This document shows positions 44,726 to 53,299 of a stretch of DNA of 64,000 nucleotides, piece after piece. Below the pieces are notes generated by a model, which was given only the letters and a program-made list of their open reading frames with translations, searched no databases and was not told where the DNA came from. Each line of letters starts with the position of its first letter. Within the stretch, counting starts at the first letter, position 1. The position numbers and the translations under genes are program-made. Source of the DNA: Jannaschia rubra (lineage in GTDB: Bacteria; Pseudomonadota; Alphaproteobacteria; Rhodobacterales; Rhodobacteraceae); the NCBI RefSeq assembly GCF_001403735.1, contig NZ_CXPG01000012.1, forward strand, positions 278,823 through 342,822, written 5' to 3'.

Positions 44726-45774
44726 CGCTGCGCGATCATCTGCTGGCGCGCATCCGGGCGCAGGGCCCGCTGACCGTCGCGGATTTCATGGCCGATTGCC
44801 TGTTGCACCCGACGCTGGGCTATTACTCGACGCGCGATCCCTTCGGGCCGGGGGGCGATTTCGTCACCGCGCCCGAGATCAGCCAGATGTTCGGCGAAAT
44901 GCTGGGCCTGTGTCTGGCGCAGGCGTGGCTCGATCAAGGGCGGCCGGCGCCCTTTGCGATGGCCGAGGCGGGGCCGGGGCGCGGGACGCTGATGGCGGAC
45001 ATGCTGCGTGCCGGGCGGGCGGTGCCGGGGTTTGTCGAGGCGGCGCAGGTGCATCTGGTCGAGGCGTCCGAGGTGCTGCGCGGGGAGCAGGCGCGGACGT
45101 TGAGCGGTGTCGGGGCGGTCTGGCACGACCATCTGTCGGACCTGCCGGATCTGCCCACGTTCTTCGTGGCCAACGAGTTTCTGGACGCCCTGCCCATCCG
45201 CCAGCATGTGCGCGATGGCAAGGGCTGGCGGGAGCGGCTGGTGGCGCAGGAAGATGGCGCGCTGGCCTTCGCGCTGGGCCCCGTGGTGACGGTGCCGGAA
45301 CTGGACCATCACGAAGTGCCCGACGGCACGATGGTCGAACGCTGCCCCGCCCTTCCCGGTGCGGTGGGCGCTGTGGCGGAGCGGGTGGCGCAAGGCGGCG
45401 TGGCGATCTTCGTCGACTACGGGCACTGGCGCAGCCGGGGCGACACGTTGCAGGCCCTGCGTGCCCACGCGCCCGAAGACCCGCTGGCCCACCCCGGACA
45501 GGCCGACCTGACCGCGCATGTGGATTTCGAGGCGGTGGCCGGCGCCGCCACCCCGGCTCGGGTCAGCGCAATGACACCGCAGGGCCTGCTGCTGGAGCGG
45601 CTGGGCATCACCGCCCGCGCGCAGGCGCTGGCGCGGAGCATGACGGCGCCCGCGCTGGAGGCGCATGTGGCGGCGCATCGGCGCTTGACCCACCCGGCCG
45701 AGATGGGCGACCTTTTCAAGGCCATCGCGTTGGTCCCGACCGGCGTACCCCTGCCACCGGGATTCGATCCATGA
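44698..45774 (+). CDS. SAM-dependent methyltransferase, MidA/NDUFAF7 family
   Basis: A 358-residue class I methyltransferase of COG1565. Visible segments: GPLTVADFMADCLLHPTLGYY, GPGGDFVTAPEISQMFGEML, MAEAGPGRGTLMADML (SAM site), FFVANEFLDALPIRQHV and AIFVDYGHW. In eukaryotes the homologue methylates complex I subunit NDUFS2; bacterial substrates are likely similar but unproven. It starts inside lgt and its TGA overlaps the pgeF ATG, so lgt-midA-pgeF are tightly coupled. Confidence 0.92.
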   Translation: MAAGDRAGVTLRDHLLARIRAQGPLTVADFMADCLLHPTLGYYSTRDPFGPGGDFVTAPEISQMFGEMLGLCLAQAWLDQGRPAPFAMAEAGPGRGTLMADMLRAGRAVPGFVEAAQVHLVEASEVLRGEQARTLSGVGAVWHDHLSDLPDLPTFFVANEFLDALPIRQHVRDGKGWRERLVAQEDGALAFALGPVVTVPELDHHEVPDGTMVERCPALPGAVGAVAERVAQGGVAIFVDYGHWRSRGDTLQALRAHAPEDPLAHPGQADLTAHVDFEAVAGAATPARVSAMTPQGLLLERLGITARAQALARSMTAPALEAHVAAHRRLTHPAEMGDLFKAIALVPTGVPLPPGFDP

Positions 45775-46514
45775 CACTGGAAGCCCTCCGATCCGATATC
45801 CTGGGACAGGTGGTCCACGGGTTCTTCACGCGACGCGGCGGCGCGTCGTCGGGCATCTTCGAGGGGCTGAACTGCGGCATCGGGTCCAGCGACCAGACCG
45901 AGGCGGTCGAGATGAACCGCGCCCGCGTGGCCGACGTCATGGGCGGACCGCTGCACGGGGTGAACCAGGTCCATTCGGCGGATGTCGTCGTGATCGACAG
46001 CCCCCTGTCGGCACCGCGGGCGGCCGATGCGCTGGTCACGGCGACGCCGGGCCAGGTGCTGAGCGTGCTGACGGCGGACTGCCAGCCGGTGCTCTTCCAT
46101 GCCCCCGGCGCCGGTGTGGTGGGTGCGGCGCATGCGGGATGGAAGGGCGCGCTGGCCGGTGTGCTGGAGGCGACGGTGGATGCCATGGTGGCGCTCGGCG
46201 CGGAACGCGGCGATATCCGTGCGGCCATCGGACCGACGATCAGCCAGCGCGCCTATGAGGTGGGTCCGGAGCTTCTGGACACCTTCATGGCGGAAGACCT
46301 GGATGCATCGCGCTTCTTCGCCAACGGCCAGAACGACCGATACCTGTTCGACCTTCCGGGGTACGGATTGCACCGGCTGCGGTCGGCGGGAGTCGAGGCG
46401 GGATGGATCGGGCATTGCACCTATGGCGATCCGGCACGTTTCTATTCCTACCGGCGCAGCACCCATGCGGGTCAGGCCGATTACGGCCGGTTGATCGCGG
46501 CGATCCGACTTTAG
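45771..46514 (+). CDS. pgeF: Peptidoglycan editing factor PgeF (YfiH/laccase-domain)
   Basis: A 247-residue YfiH-family protein. Zinc ligands appear in VNQVHSADVVVI, LTADCQPVLFHAPG and GAAHAGWKGALAGVLEATV, the laccase-domain hallmarks. The family was once called multicopper polyphenol oxidase but removes wrongly incorporated amino acids from peptidoglycan precursors in E. coli. ATG 45771 overlaps the previous stop. Confidence 0.95.
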   Translation: MTLEALRSDILGQVVHGFFTRRGGASSGIFEGLNCGIGSSDQTEAVEMNRARVADVMGGPLHGVNQVHSADVVVIDSPLSAPRAADALVTATPGQVLSVLTADCQPVLFHAPGAGVVGAAHAGWKGALAGVLEATVDAMVALGAERGDIRAAIGPTISQRAYEVGPELLDTFMAEDLDASRFFANGQNDRYLFDLPGYGLHRLRSAGVEAGWIGHCTYGDPARFYSYRRSTHAGQADYGRLIAAIRL

Positions 46515-46605
46515 CCACATTCACGCCTCCGAATGACCGCGGCACGGTCCAACGGGCGCCAAGTGTCGACGCGACCCTGATCCCGTCAGATCAAGGAGCG
46601 TCAGA

Positions 46606-46746
46606 ATGGCCAGTCAGACCTGGATGGATCGCACCATCGAAGCCACTCGCGTCAGCGAGATCGTCCTGCCATGGACGCGGCGCCCCGCGCCCGTCGCTGC
46701 CCCGGACCAGACCCCACAGTCCGCTGCGATCCGCGCGCGGGGCTGA
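46606..46746 (+). CDS. Small ORF with strong ribosome binding site, unknown
   Basis: A 46-residue frame from ATG 46606 (MASQTWMDRTIEATRVSEIV, then LPWTRRPAPVAAPDQTPQSA) to TGA 46746. A textbook AAGGAG lies 7 nt before the ATG. The first half could form an amphipathic helix; the second half is proline- and alanine-rich. It lies 91 bp after pgeF and is followed by a long hairpin terminator, giving a complete gene layout. No family recognised. Confidence 0.6.
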   Translation: MASQTWMDRTIEATRVSEIVLPWTRRPAPVAAPDQTPQSAAIRARG

Positions 46747-46788
46747 CCCCACAGGCCGGCGGGCGTGCACCCTCCGCCCCCGGCCCTG

Positions 46789-46825
46789 CCGGACGCGGCC
46801 GTTCTGCCAATCGGGCCGCGTCCGG
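46789..46825. terminator. Bidirectional hairpin terminator
   Basis: Perfect 12-bp stem CCGGACGCGGCC / GGCCGCGTCCGG (46789-46800 and 46814-46825) with a 13-nt loop, between the convergent small ORF and the TPP-enzyme gene. Confidence 0.7.
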
Positions 46826-46859
46826 TCCCTGAGGCGGTCGTCGTGCGATACCGGCGGCG

Positions 46860-48491
46860 TCAGCCCGCCATGTCCGACAGCGACGCGCCGGTCGACAGCA
46901 TGTCGGGGTCGAGGCGGAGTTCGATCACGGCCAGCGTACCAGAGGCCAGCGCAGCGTCGAGCGCGGGTGCGAAGTCGGCCTGTTCCGTAACCGTCCAGCC
47001 CTGACCGCCGTAGGCACGCGCCATGGCGGCAAAATCCGGATTGGCCAGATCGGTGCCCGACACGCGGCCCGGATAGTGCCGTTCCTGGTGCATTCGGATG
47101 GTGCCGTAGCGGCCGTTGTTGGCGACGATCACCACGGGCGTGGCACCGTGCTGCATGGCGGTGGACATCTCGTTGCAAGTCATCTGGAAACAGCCGTCGC
47201 CGGCAAGGCAAACCACTGGCGTGCCGGGACGCTGGAGCGAGGCGGCGATGGCGGCCGGAAAGCCGTAGCCCATGCTGCCCGAGGTCGGTGCAAGTTGCGT
47301 GCCGAACCGGCGCCAGCGGAAATAGCGGTGCAGGAAGCCTGCGTAGTTGCCTGCGCCGTTCGTCACCACCGCGTCGTCGGGCAGCACCCGGTCGAGATGG
47401 GCGATCACCTGCTCCAGCTTGACGGCGCCGGGCGTTTCCCGGGGGTTGATCCAGCCCTCGTACTCCGCCCGCGCCTCCGCCTGGATGTCGTGCCAGCCGG
47501 GCAGGTCGTCGTCGCGCGCGGCGAGGGCGGCGATGACGTCCGGTGCCCGCGCCTCGATCGGCAGATCGGCGGTCCAGACACGGTTCAGCTCCGACGGGTC
47601 GGGATGGACGTGGATCAACGCGGGGCGGTCGTGGACGGGGTCGAGCACTTCGTAGCCGCCGGTGGCGATGTCGCCCAGACGGGTGCCCAGCGCGAGGACC
47701 AGGTCGGCGGCCTTGAGCCGCGCCATCAGCTTCGGATTCGGGCCGACGTTCAGGTCGCCCGCATAGGCGGGGGAGCGGTTGTCGATGTAGTCCTGCCGCC
47801 GGAAGGCGACGGCGACCGGCAGGCCGTGGCGTTCGGTCCAGGCGGCGAGATCCTTCGCCGCGTCGTCGGACCAGCCGGGGCCGCCCACCACGACCAACGG
47901 GGACCGCGCCTGCCGCAGCCGGTCGATCAGCGGCCCGAGGTCCGGCACGGCCGGACTCGGCACGGTGACGGCGGGACGGTCGGGGACGTCGGCCGTGGCC
48001 GAGAGCATGTCTTCGGGCAGCGCCAGCACCACCGGACCGGGGCGCCCCGACTGCGCGACGGAAAAGGCGCGCGCGATGTATTCGGGCAGACGGTCGGTCG
48101 CGTCCACCTCGGCCACCCATTTCACCAGCGGGCCGAAGAAGGCGCGGTAGTCCACCTCCTGAAAGGCCTCCCGGTCGCGGTGGGCGCGGGCGATCTGGCC
48201 CACGAAGCAGATGAGGGGCGTGGAGTCCTGCATCGCCACATGCAGGCCCGCGCTGGCGTTTGTGGCGCCGGGACCGCGGGTGACGAAGACGACGCCGGGC
48301 GTGCCGGTCAGCTTGGCCGTCGCCTCGGCCATCATCGCGGCGCCGCCTTCCTGACGGCAGACGATGTTGGCGATGCCGCTGTCGTGGAGGCCGTCGAGCG
48401 CGGCGAGGAAGCTTTCCCCCGGCACCGAGAACACCCGCCGCACTCCCTGGATGCGCAACTGATCCGCCAGTATCCTGCCACCGTGTCGCAT
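46860..48491 (-). CDS. Thiamine-pyrophosphate-dependent enzyme, acetolactate synthase-like
   Basis: A 543-residue TPP enzyme. The catalytic Glu is in VCRQEGGAAMMAEATAKLTG, the central domain has PLVVVGGPGWSDDA, and the TPP/Mg motif is CLAGDGCFQMTCNEMSTAMQ ending VIVANNGRYG. It resembles acetolactate synthase large subunits, but no regulatory small subunit is nearby and many such proteins act on other 2-keto acids. ATG 48491 is chosen because GGGGAGGG lies 7 nt upstream; the frame extends to 48542 without support. 66 bp downstream of the aminotransferase gene. Confidence 0.88.
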   Translation of the reverse strand: MRHGGRILADQLRIQGVRRVFSVPGESFLAALDGLHDSGIANIVCRQEGGAAMMAEATAKLTGTPGVVFVTRGPGATNASAGLHVAMQDSTPLICFVGQIARAHRDREAFQEVDYRAFFGPLVKWVAEVDATDRLPEYIARAFSVAQSGRPGPVVLALPEDMLSATADVPDRPAVTVPSPAVPDLGPLIDRLRQARSPLVVVGGPGWSDDAAKDLAAWTERHGLPVAVAFRRQDYIDNRSPAYAGDLNVGPNPKLMARLKAADLVLALGTRLGDIATGGYEVLDPVHDRPALIHVHPDPSELNRVWTADLPIEARAPDVIAALAARDDDLPGWHDIQAEARAEYEGWINPRETPGAVKLEQVIAHLDRVLPDDAVVTNGAGNYAGFLHRYFRWRRFGTQLAPTSGSMGYGFPAAIAASLQRPGTPVVCLAGDGCFQMTCNEMSTAMQHGATPVVIVANNGRYGTIRMHQERHYPGRVSGTDLANPDFAAMARAYGGQGWTVTEQADFAPALDAALASGTLAVIELRLDPDMLSTGASLSDMAG

Positions 48492-48557
48492 GAGCGTGCC
48501 CTCCCCTGTCACGGCAGAGGTGAAGCGCATCAGGGCGGCCATGTCCAGCCGGGCGCG

Positions 48558-49742
48558 TCAGACCCCGGCGGCGCGGATGGCGGCGGCAAGGCGCGGCACG
48601 GCGTCGGGCGACAGGCCCGCGATGTTCATGCGGCTGTCGCCCACCATGTAGACACCGTGATCTCGGCGCATCGCGGCCACCTGCTCGGGCGTCGCCCCCA
48701 GCAGCGAGAACATTCCCCGGTGCGCGCCGAGGAACCCGAAGCGGTCGGAGCCGGTCAGGTCGCGTAGCGCCGTGGCCAGGCCGGCCCGCAGGGCGCGGAT
48801 GTTGGCGCGCATCGCATCGAGTTCCTCCAGCCAGTCGGCGCGGAGCGTGTCATCGGTCAGGATCGTCGTCACCACCCGGGCGCCATGGTCGGGTGGAAAG
48901 CTGTAGTTCAGGCGGTTGAGCGCGGCGAGCGCACCCTGCGTCGCGGGCAGGCGGTCGGCGGAAGGAGCGAGAGCCAGCAGAAGCCCGGTCCGTTCACGGT
49001 AGATGCCGAAGTTCTTGGAGCAGGAGACGGCGATCAGCGCCTCGGGCACGCGGGCGATCAGGGTGCGCAGGCCGGCGGCATCGGCCTCGACCCCATCGCC
49101 GAAGCCGAGGTAGGCCAGATCGACGAAGGGCAGCGCGCCGCGTGTGGTCAGATGATCGGCGACGGTTTGCCATTGCAGCGGCGTCAGGTCGGCGCCGGTG
49201 GGGTTGTGGCAGCAGCCGTGGAGCAGCACGACATCGCCCGGCCCCACCTGCGCCAGATCGTCCATCATGGCGTCGAAGTCGACCCCGCCGGTGGCAGCGT
49301 CGAAATACCGGTAGGCGCGGAGAGACAGACCCACATGACGCGCGATGGCGGGATGGTTGGGCCAGGTCGGCGTAGAGAGCCAGAGGCGCGCGTCGGGGGC
49401 GGCCATGCGGAGAAGCTCCAGCCCCTGCCGGATCGCGCCAGTGCCACCGGGGGTCGCGACGGCGGCCAGCCGCGCGCGCGGCGCGGCATCGCCGAGCACC
49501 AGCGCCGAGAGGGCCTCGGCGAAGGCCGGATCGCCCGACAGATTGGTATAGGTCTTGGTGGTCTGCGTCTCGACCAGGCGACGCTCGGCCGCCTTGACGG
49601 CGCGCATCACGGGCGTGTTGCCCGCCGCGTCGCGGTAGACGCCCACGCCCAGGTCGATGCGCTCGGGCCGGGGGTCGGCGGCGTAGGCGACCATCAGGTC
49701 GAGGATGGCGTCCGGGGCCTGGGGTTTCAGGTTCTGGAACAT
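48558..49742 (-). CDS. Aromatic/aspartate aminotransferase (TyrB/AspC type)
   Basis: A 394-residue class I aminotransferase: IDLGVGVYRDAAGNTPVM, YTNLSGDPAFAEALSALVLG, LLHGCCHNPTGADLTPLQW and VSCSKNFGIYRERTGLLLAL with the PLP lysine. It converts aspartate or aromatic amino acids with 2-oxoglutarate and can also act on cysteine. The gene begins 4 bp after the stop of sseA, encoding 3-mercaptopyruvate sulfurtransferase, so a cysteine aminotransferase role is plausible (inference). Confidence 0.93.
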   Translation of the reverse strand: MFQNLKPQAPDAILDLMVAYAADPRPERIDLGVGVYRDAAGNTPVMRAVKAAERRLVETQTTKTYTNLSGDPAFAEALSALVLGDAAPRARLAAVATPGGTGAIRQGLELLRMAAPDARLWLSTPTWPNHPAIARHVGLSLRAYRYFDAATGGVDFDAMMDDLAQVGPGDVVLLHGCCHNPTGADLTPLQWQTVADHLTTRGALPFVDLAYLGFGDGVEADAAGLRTLIARVPEALIAVSCSKNFGIYRERTGLLLALAPSADRLPATQGALAALNRLNYSFPPDHGARVVTTILTDDTLRADWLEELDAMRANIRALRAGLATALRDLTGSDRFGFLGAHRGMFSLLGATPEQVAAMRRDHGVYMVGDSRMNIAGLSPDAVPRLAAAIRAAGV

Positions 49743-49745
49743 GGG

Positions 49746-50591
49746 TCAGCCCCTTTCGATGCGAAGGTCCGGGTACATGCCCCATTCAGCCCAGCTGCCG
49801 TCGTAGAGCGCGTGATCGGCGTGGCCCAACCGGGCAAGGCCGAGGTTCAGGATCGCCGCCGTCACCCCGCTGCCGCAGGTGGTGATGACGCGCTTCTTGA
49901 GGTCCACCCCCGCCGCGATGAAGGCGCGGGCGAGGTCGGCGCCATCCTTCATGGTGCCGTCGGAATTGAACAGCGTGCGGTAGGGCACGTTCTTCGACCC
50001 GGGAATGTGGCCCGCGCGCAGGCCGGGGCGGGGTTCGGCCTCATCGCCGCGGAAGCGGGGCGCGTTGCGGGCGTCGACGATCTGGGCATGGCCCAGCTTG
50101 GCCGCCTGCGCCACCTGCGTCACGTCGTGCATCAGATGGGGGCGATGGGTCACGGTCATGTGCCGGTCGCGCACGCCGGGCAAATCGGAGGTGACGGGGC
50201 GCCCCTCCTCCCGCCATTTGGGCAGGCCACCATCGAGCACGGCGGATGTCTGCCCGAACAGGCGCATCAGCCACCAGACCCGCGCGGCCGAGAAGATGCC
50301 CGCGCCGTCGTAGATGACGATGGTATGCCCGTCGCCAACCCCCATCCGCCGCATCCGCGACAGGAACTTTTCGGGCGGCGGCGCCATGTGCGGCAGGGCG
50401 GAGCGGGCATCGCTGACATCGTCGAGGTCGAGAAAGCGCGCACCGGGAATATGCGCCTCGGCGTATTCCTCGCGCGGGTCTCGGTTCATGTCGGGCAGAT
50501 ACCACGACGCGTCGATGATCCGCAGGTCGGGCGAGGTCAGCCGGGCAGCCAGCCAGCGGGTCGAAACCAGGGTCGCGGGATCGTCTGTCAT
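49746..50591 (-). CDS. sseA: 3-mercaptopyruvate sulfurtransferase
   Basis: A 281-residue protein with two rhodanese domains. The active site is [17 protein letters not shown], whose CGSGVT loop is diagnostic for mercaptopyruvate rather than thiosulfate. Domain one includes [19 protein letters not shown] and [15 protein letters not shown]; domain two includes [11 protein letters not shown] and [13 protein letters not shown] 50591 has AAGGAGG at 6 nt. It is the first gene of sseA-aminotransferase(-TPP enzyme). Confidence 0.95.
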   Translation of the reverse strand: MTDDPATLVSTRWLAARLTSPDLRIIDASWYLPDMNRDPREEYAEAHIPGARFLDLDDVSDARSALPHMAPPPEKFLSRMRRMGVGDGHTIVIYDGAGIFSAARVWWLMRLFGQTSAVLDGGLPKWREEGRPVTSDLPGVRDRHMTVTHRPHLMHDVTQVAQAAKLGHAQIVDARNAPRFRGDEAEPRPGLRAGHIPGSKNVPYRTLFNSDGTMKDGADLARAFIAAGVDLKKRVITTCGSGVTAAILNLGLARLGHADHALYDGSWAEWGMYPDLRIERG

Positions 50592-50748
50592 GGCGGGCCT
50601 CCTTGCCCGGCGGGCATACGCGCGCACGGCGGCGCCTGCAATCGAAACGGGGTTGCCTCGGGGCGCGGGCCGCTTTAGAGGGCGGCTTTCCGAACGCCCG
50701 GCGGACACCCTTGGAGGCCGCCGCAAACCGAACAGATGGAGAATTATC

Positions 50749-51414
50749 ATGGCTAATGAGATTCCGGATCTCGTGGCACATGCCCGGACGGGGACAGGCA
50801 AGGGGGCCGCTCGTCAATCACGCCGCAACGGCATGGTCCCGGGTGTCGTCTATGGCGGCGGGGCCGATCCTGTCGCGATCGAGCTGCCCTTCAACGAACT
50901 GCTCGCCAAGCTGCATGCCGGGCGCTTCCGCGCGACGCTGTGGAACCTGAAGGTCGAGGGGCACGACGACGTCCGCGTCATCGCCCGCGATGTGCAGCGC
51001 GACAAGGTCAAGGACCTGCCCACCCACGTCGACCTGATGCGCCTGCGCCGGACGTCCAAGGTGAACCTGTTCATCCCCGTCGTCTATGAAGGCGTCGAAG
51101 GCAGCCCCGGCGACAAGAAGGGCGGCGTCCTGACGATCGTTCGCCCGGAGGTCGAGCTGCGCGTGACGGCCGGCGATATCCCCGAGTCGATCACGGTCGA
51201 CTGCTCGAAGATGGAGATCGGCGACACCGTCACCATCTCGGACGTGACGCTGCCCGAAGGCAGCCGCCCGACCATCGACCGCGACTTCGTGCTGGCGAAC
51301 ATGCAGGCCCCGTCGGGCCTTGCGTCGCAGAAGGACGAGGACGAGGACGAGGTCGTCGAGACCGAAGTCATCAATCAGACCGCCGACACCGTGGAGGGCG
51401 AAGACAAGGAGTGA
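50749..51414 (+). CDS. rplY: 50S ribosomal protein L25/general stress protein Ctc
   Basis: A 221-residue L25/TL5-type protein binding 5S rRNA. Typical: [61 protein letters not shown] and the C-terminal beta domain with [15 protein letters not shown] and [10 protein letters not shown]. The tail is acidic ([12 protein letters not shown]), as in alphaproteobacteria. GGAGAA precedes ATG 50749. Normally pth follows rplY in this group; here pth lies 39 kb away. Confidence 0.97.
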   Translation: MANEIPDLVAHARTGTGKGAARQSRRNGMVPGVVYGGGADPVAIELPFNELLAKLHAGRFRATLWNLKVEGHDDVRVIARDVQRDKVKDLPTHVDLMRLRRTSKVNLFIPVVYEGVEGSPGDKKGGVLTIVRPEVELRVTAGDIPESITVDCSKMEIGDTVTISDVTLPEGSRPTIDRDFVLANMQAPSGLASQKDEDEDEVVETEVINQTADTVEGEDKE

Positions 51415-51438
51415 TCCTGCTTCGCCGGCCGGTGCCGG

Positions 51439-51472
51439 AAGGGGCGCGGGGGCATCCTCCGCGCCCCTTTTT
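51439..51472 (+). terminator. Intrinsic terminator of rplY
   Basis: Stem AAGGGGCGCGG / CCGCGCCCCTT with loop GGGCATCCT, running into TTTTT at 51468-51472. It is 24 bp after the rplY stop, before the convergent dehydrogenase gene. Confidence 0.92.
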
Positions 51473-51487
51473 CATGGCGCGCGGAGA

Positions 51488-52474
51488 TCAAGCGGGCCGT
51501 CCGCCCGCGGCGGCATAGGCCATGTCGATGGCGGTCTGGGTGCCGCGCGCATCCTCGAGCGTCCAGGGGAAAGGCGCCTCACCGCGAAGGGCGGCGCCGA
51601 ACGCCTCGACCTGGAGGACGTATTGATTGACGTCGGGCCAGGTCTCGATCCGGGTGATGCCGCTTCGGTCACGCAGTTCCAGCCGCGCCTCGCCGAACTT
51701 GCCGGCGTTGAAGGGTGCGGTCAGACGGATCAATCCTGTCTCGCCGTGGAACAGCACGAATTGTTCGGGCAGCAGGCGCATCGAGTTGACCCAATGCGCC
51801 GTGAAGCCGTCGAACCGGGCGGACACACGGGTCAGCACGTCGCAGCCGTCTTCCCAGTCGATGTCGGCATGGGTGATCTCCATCGGCTCCCGCCCCGTGG
51901 CCCAGCGGGTCGAGCCGATGGAGTAGACCCCGATGTCGGGCAGCGCGCCGCCGCCAGTGTCGGCCCTGTTGCGGATGTTGCCGGGGTCGGCCGAGTTGTC
52001 GTAGGTGAACACGCCATCCACATGCCGCAGCCGCCCGATCGCGCCATCGTCCAGCAGGGTGCGAAGTCGGTGCCATTGGGGGTGGTGGACGATCATGTAG
52101 GCTTCGACACAAGTCAGGCCCGTGCGGTCGCGCGCGGCGATGAGGGGATCGATGTCGTCCGCATGCATGGCGACCGGCTTTTCCACCAGCACCGGCTTGC
52201 CCGCCTCCAGCGCGCGGATCGCCCATTCGACGTGCAGCGTATGCGGAAGCGGGATGTAGACGGCGTCGATGCCCTCGTCCGCCAGGAGCGCGTCGTAGTC
52301 GTCGTGCACCCGCAGGCCGGGCGCGAATGCGGCGAAGCCATCGGCCTTGGCGGGCGTCCGGCTGGCCACCGCGGCCAGCACATGGCCGCGCGCGGCGTGG
52401 ATCGCGGGGCCCATCAGGCGCCGCGCGAAGTCGGACGCGCCGAGCACGCCCCATCTGATCGGATCCGCTGTCAT
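51488..52474 (-). CDS. Gfo/Idh/MocA-family oxidoreductase
   Basis: A 328-residue NAD(P)-dependent dehydrogenase acting on sugars, inositols or trans-diols. The Rossmann domain starts IRWGVLGASDFARRLMGPAI and the family motif E-K-P is in GKPVLVEKPVAMHADDID. The C-terminal domain has GGGALPDIGVYSIGSTRW. The substrate is unknown and no sugar operon surrounds it. It is convergent with rplY. Confidence 0.9.
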   Translation of the reverse strand: MTADPIRWGVLGASDFARRLMGPAIHAARGHVLAAVASRTPAKADGFAAFAPGLRVHDDYDALLADEGIDAVYIPLPHTLHVEWAIRALEAGKPVLVEKPVAMHADDIDPLIAARDRTGLTCVEAYMIVHHPQWHRLRTLLDDGAIGRLRHVDGVFTYDNSADPGNIRNRADTGGGALPDIGVYSIGSTRWATGREPMEITHADIDWEDGCDVLTRVSARFDGFTAHWVNSMRLLPEQFVLFHGETGLIRLTAPFNAGKFGEARLELRDRSGITRIETWPDVNQYVLQVEAFGAALRGEAPFPWTLEDARGTQTAIDMAYAAAGGRPA

Positions 52475-52516
52475 GCGCGCCCCCCCCTGCCCCGGAAGGA
52501 TGCCGCGCGAGCGGCA

Positions 52517-52786
52517 TCATTTCAACTGGCTGTCCTTGCTGCCGCGCCGGTTGATGCCGCCACGCGGCGCGGCGCGGCGGTCGCGTTCGGTTACGCAGTC
52601 GATGCAGAGCTTGACGCCCGGCAGGGCCCGGCGGCGCGCCTCCGGAATGGGTTCCTCGCATTCCGCGCAATGCGTCAGGCTTTCGCCCACGGGCGCGCGG
52701 CGCGCCTTGAGGCGTGCCAGTTCATCGTTGATCGACGCCTCGATCTGTTCGCCGACCGCACCGTCACGGGACCATCCACCAGCCAT
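52517..52786 (-). CDS. DksA/TraR-type C4 zinc-finger protein (YbiI-like)
   Basis: An 89-residue protein. N-terminal helices (EQIEASINDELARLKARRA) precede a C-x2-C ... C-x2-C zinc finger: HCAECEEPIPEARRRALPGV and LCIDCVTERDRR. It lacks the long coiled coil of true DksA, as in YbiI. A ribosome binding site CGGAGGA lies 6 nt before ATG 52786. The role, possibly RNA polymerase binding, is not established. Confidence 0.88.
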   Translation of the reverse strand: MAGGWSRDGAVGEQIEASINDELARLKARRAPVGESLTHCAECEEPIPEARRRALPGVKLCIDCVTERDRRAAPRGGINRRGSKDSQLK

Positions 52787-52842
52787 GTCGCATCCTCCGT
52801 TCGACCCATTCATGTGGGGTTCGGGACCGGCTGCGACAAGGG

Positions 52843-53196
52843 TCAGGCCCGTTCCGAGACCACCGGGCGGAAGCCGCCGAAGATCATCCGCTGACCGTCG
52901 AAGGGCATTTCGCCCATGTCGGTGCCATCCTCCATGATGCGGGCCCAGGTCGCGTCGCGGGTTTCCTTGTCGGGCCATTCGATCCAGGAGAACACGACCG
53001 CCTCGTCGTCGCGGCACTGGACCGCCATGGGGAAGGACGTGACCTTGCCGTCGGGCACGTCGTCGCCCCATGTCTCGACCTGCGCAAGCGCACCCGCGGG
53101 TTTCAGGATGTCGGTCCACATCTGCCGTGCGTGGGCGATGAAGGCATCGCGATTGGCCTGCGGCACGGCGATGACGGTGGCGTCGAAGTAGCTCAT
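52843..53196 (-). CDS. DUF1428 family protein
   Basis: A 117-residue protein with an alpha-beta barrel (dimeric ferredoxin-like) fold: YFDATVIAVPQANRDAFIAH, WGDDVPDGKVTSFPMAVQ, EAVVFSWIEWPDKETRDA and MPFDGQRMIFGGFRPVV. DUF1428 proteins such as YbaA have no known activity. ATG 53196 has GGGAGGG at 8 nt. It begins just downstream of the rpoH terminator. Confidence 0.9.
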   Translation of the reverse strand: MSYFDATVIAVPQANRDAFIAHARQMWTDILKPAGALAQVETWGDDVPDGKVTSFPMAVQCRDDEAVVFSWIEWPDKETRDATWARIMEDGTDMGEMPFDGQRMIFGGFRPVVSERA

Positions 53197-53239
53197 GGCG
53201 GGTCCCTCCCAGACGGATCGAGAGGTCAGGATAGCACGA

Positions 53240-53271
53240 AAACGGGGCCGTTCCCCGCAGGAAACGGCCCC
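53240..53271 (-). terminator. Intrinsic terminator of rpoH
   Basis: 9-bp stem GGGGCCGTT / AACGGCCCC (53244-53252 and 53263-53271) followed on the minus strand by GTTTTCG. It lies about 30 bp after the rpoH stop. Confidence 0.85.
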
Positions 53272-53299
53272 TTCGTCGGCGTCGGTCATGGTCCGCCCG

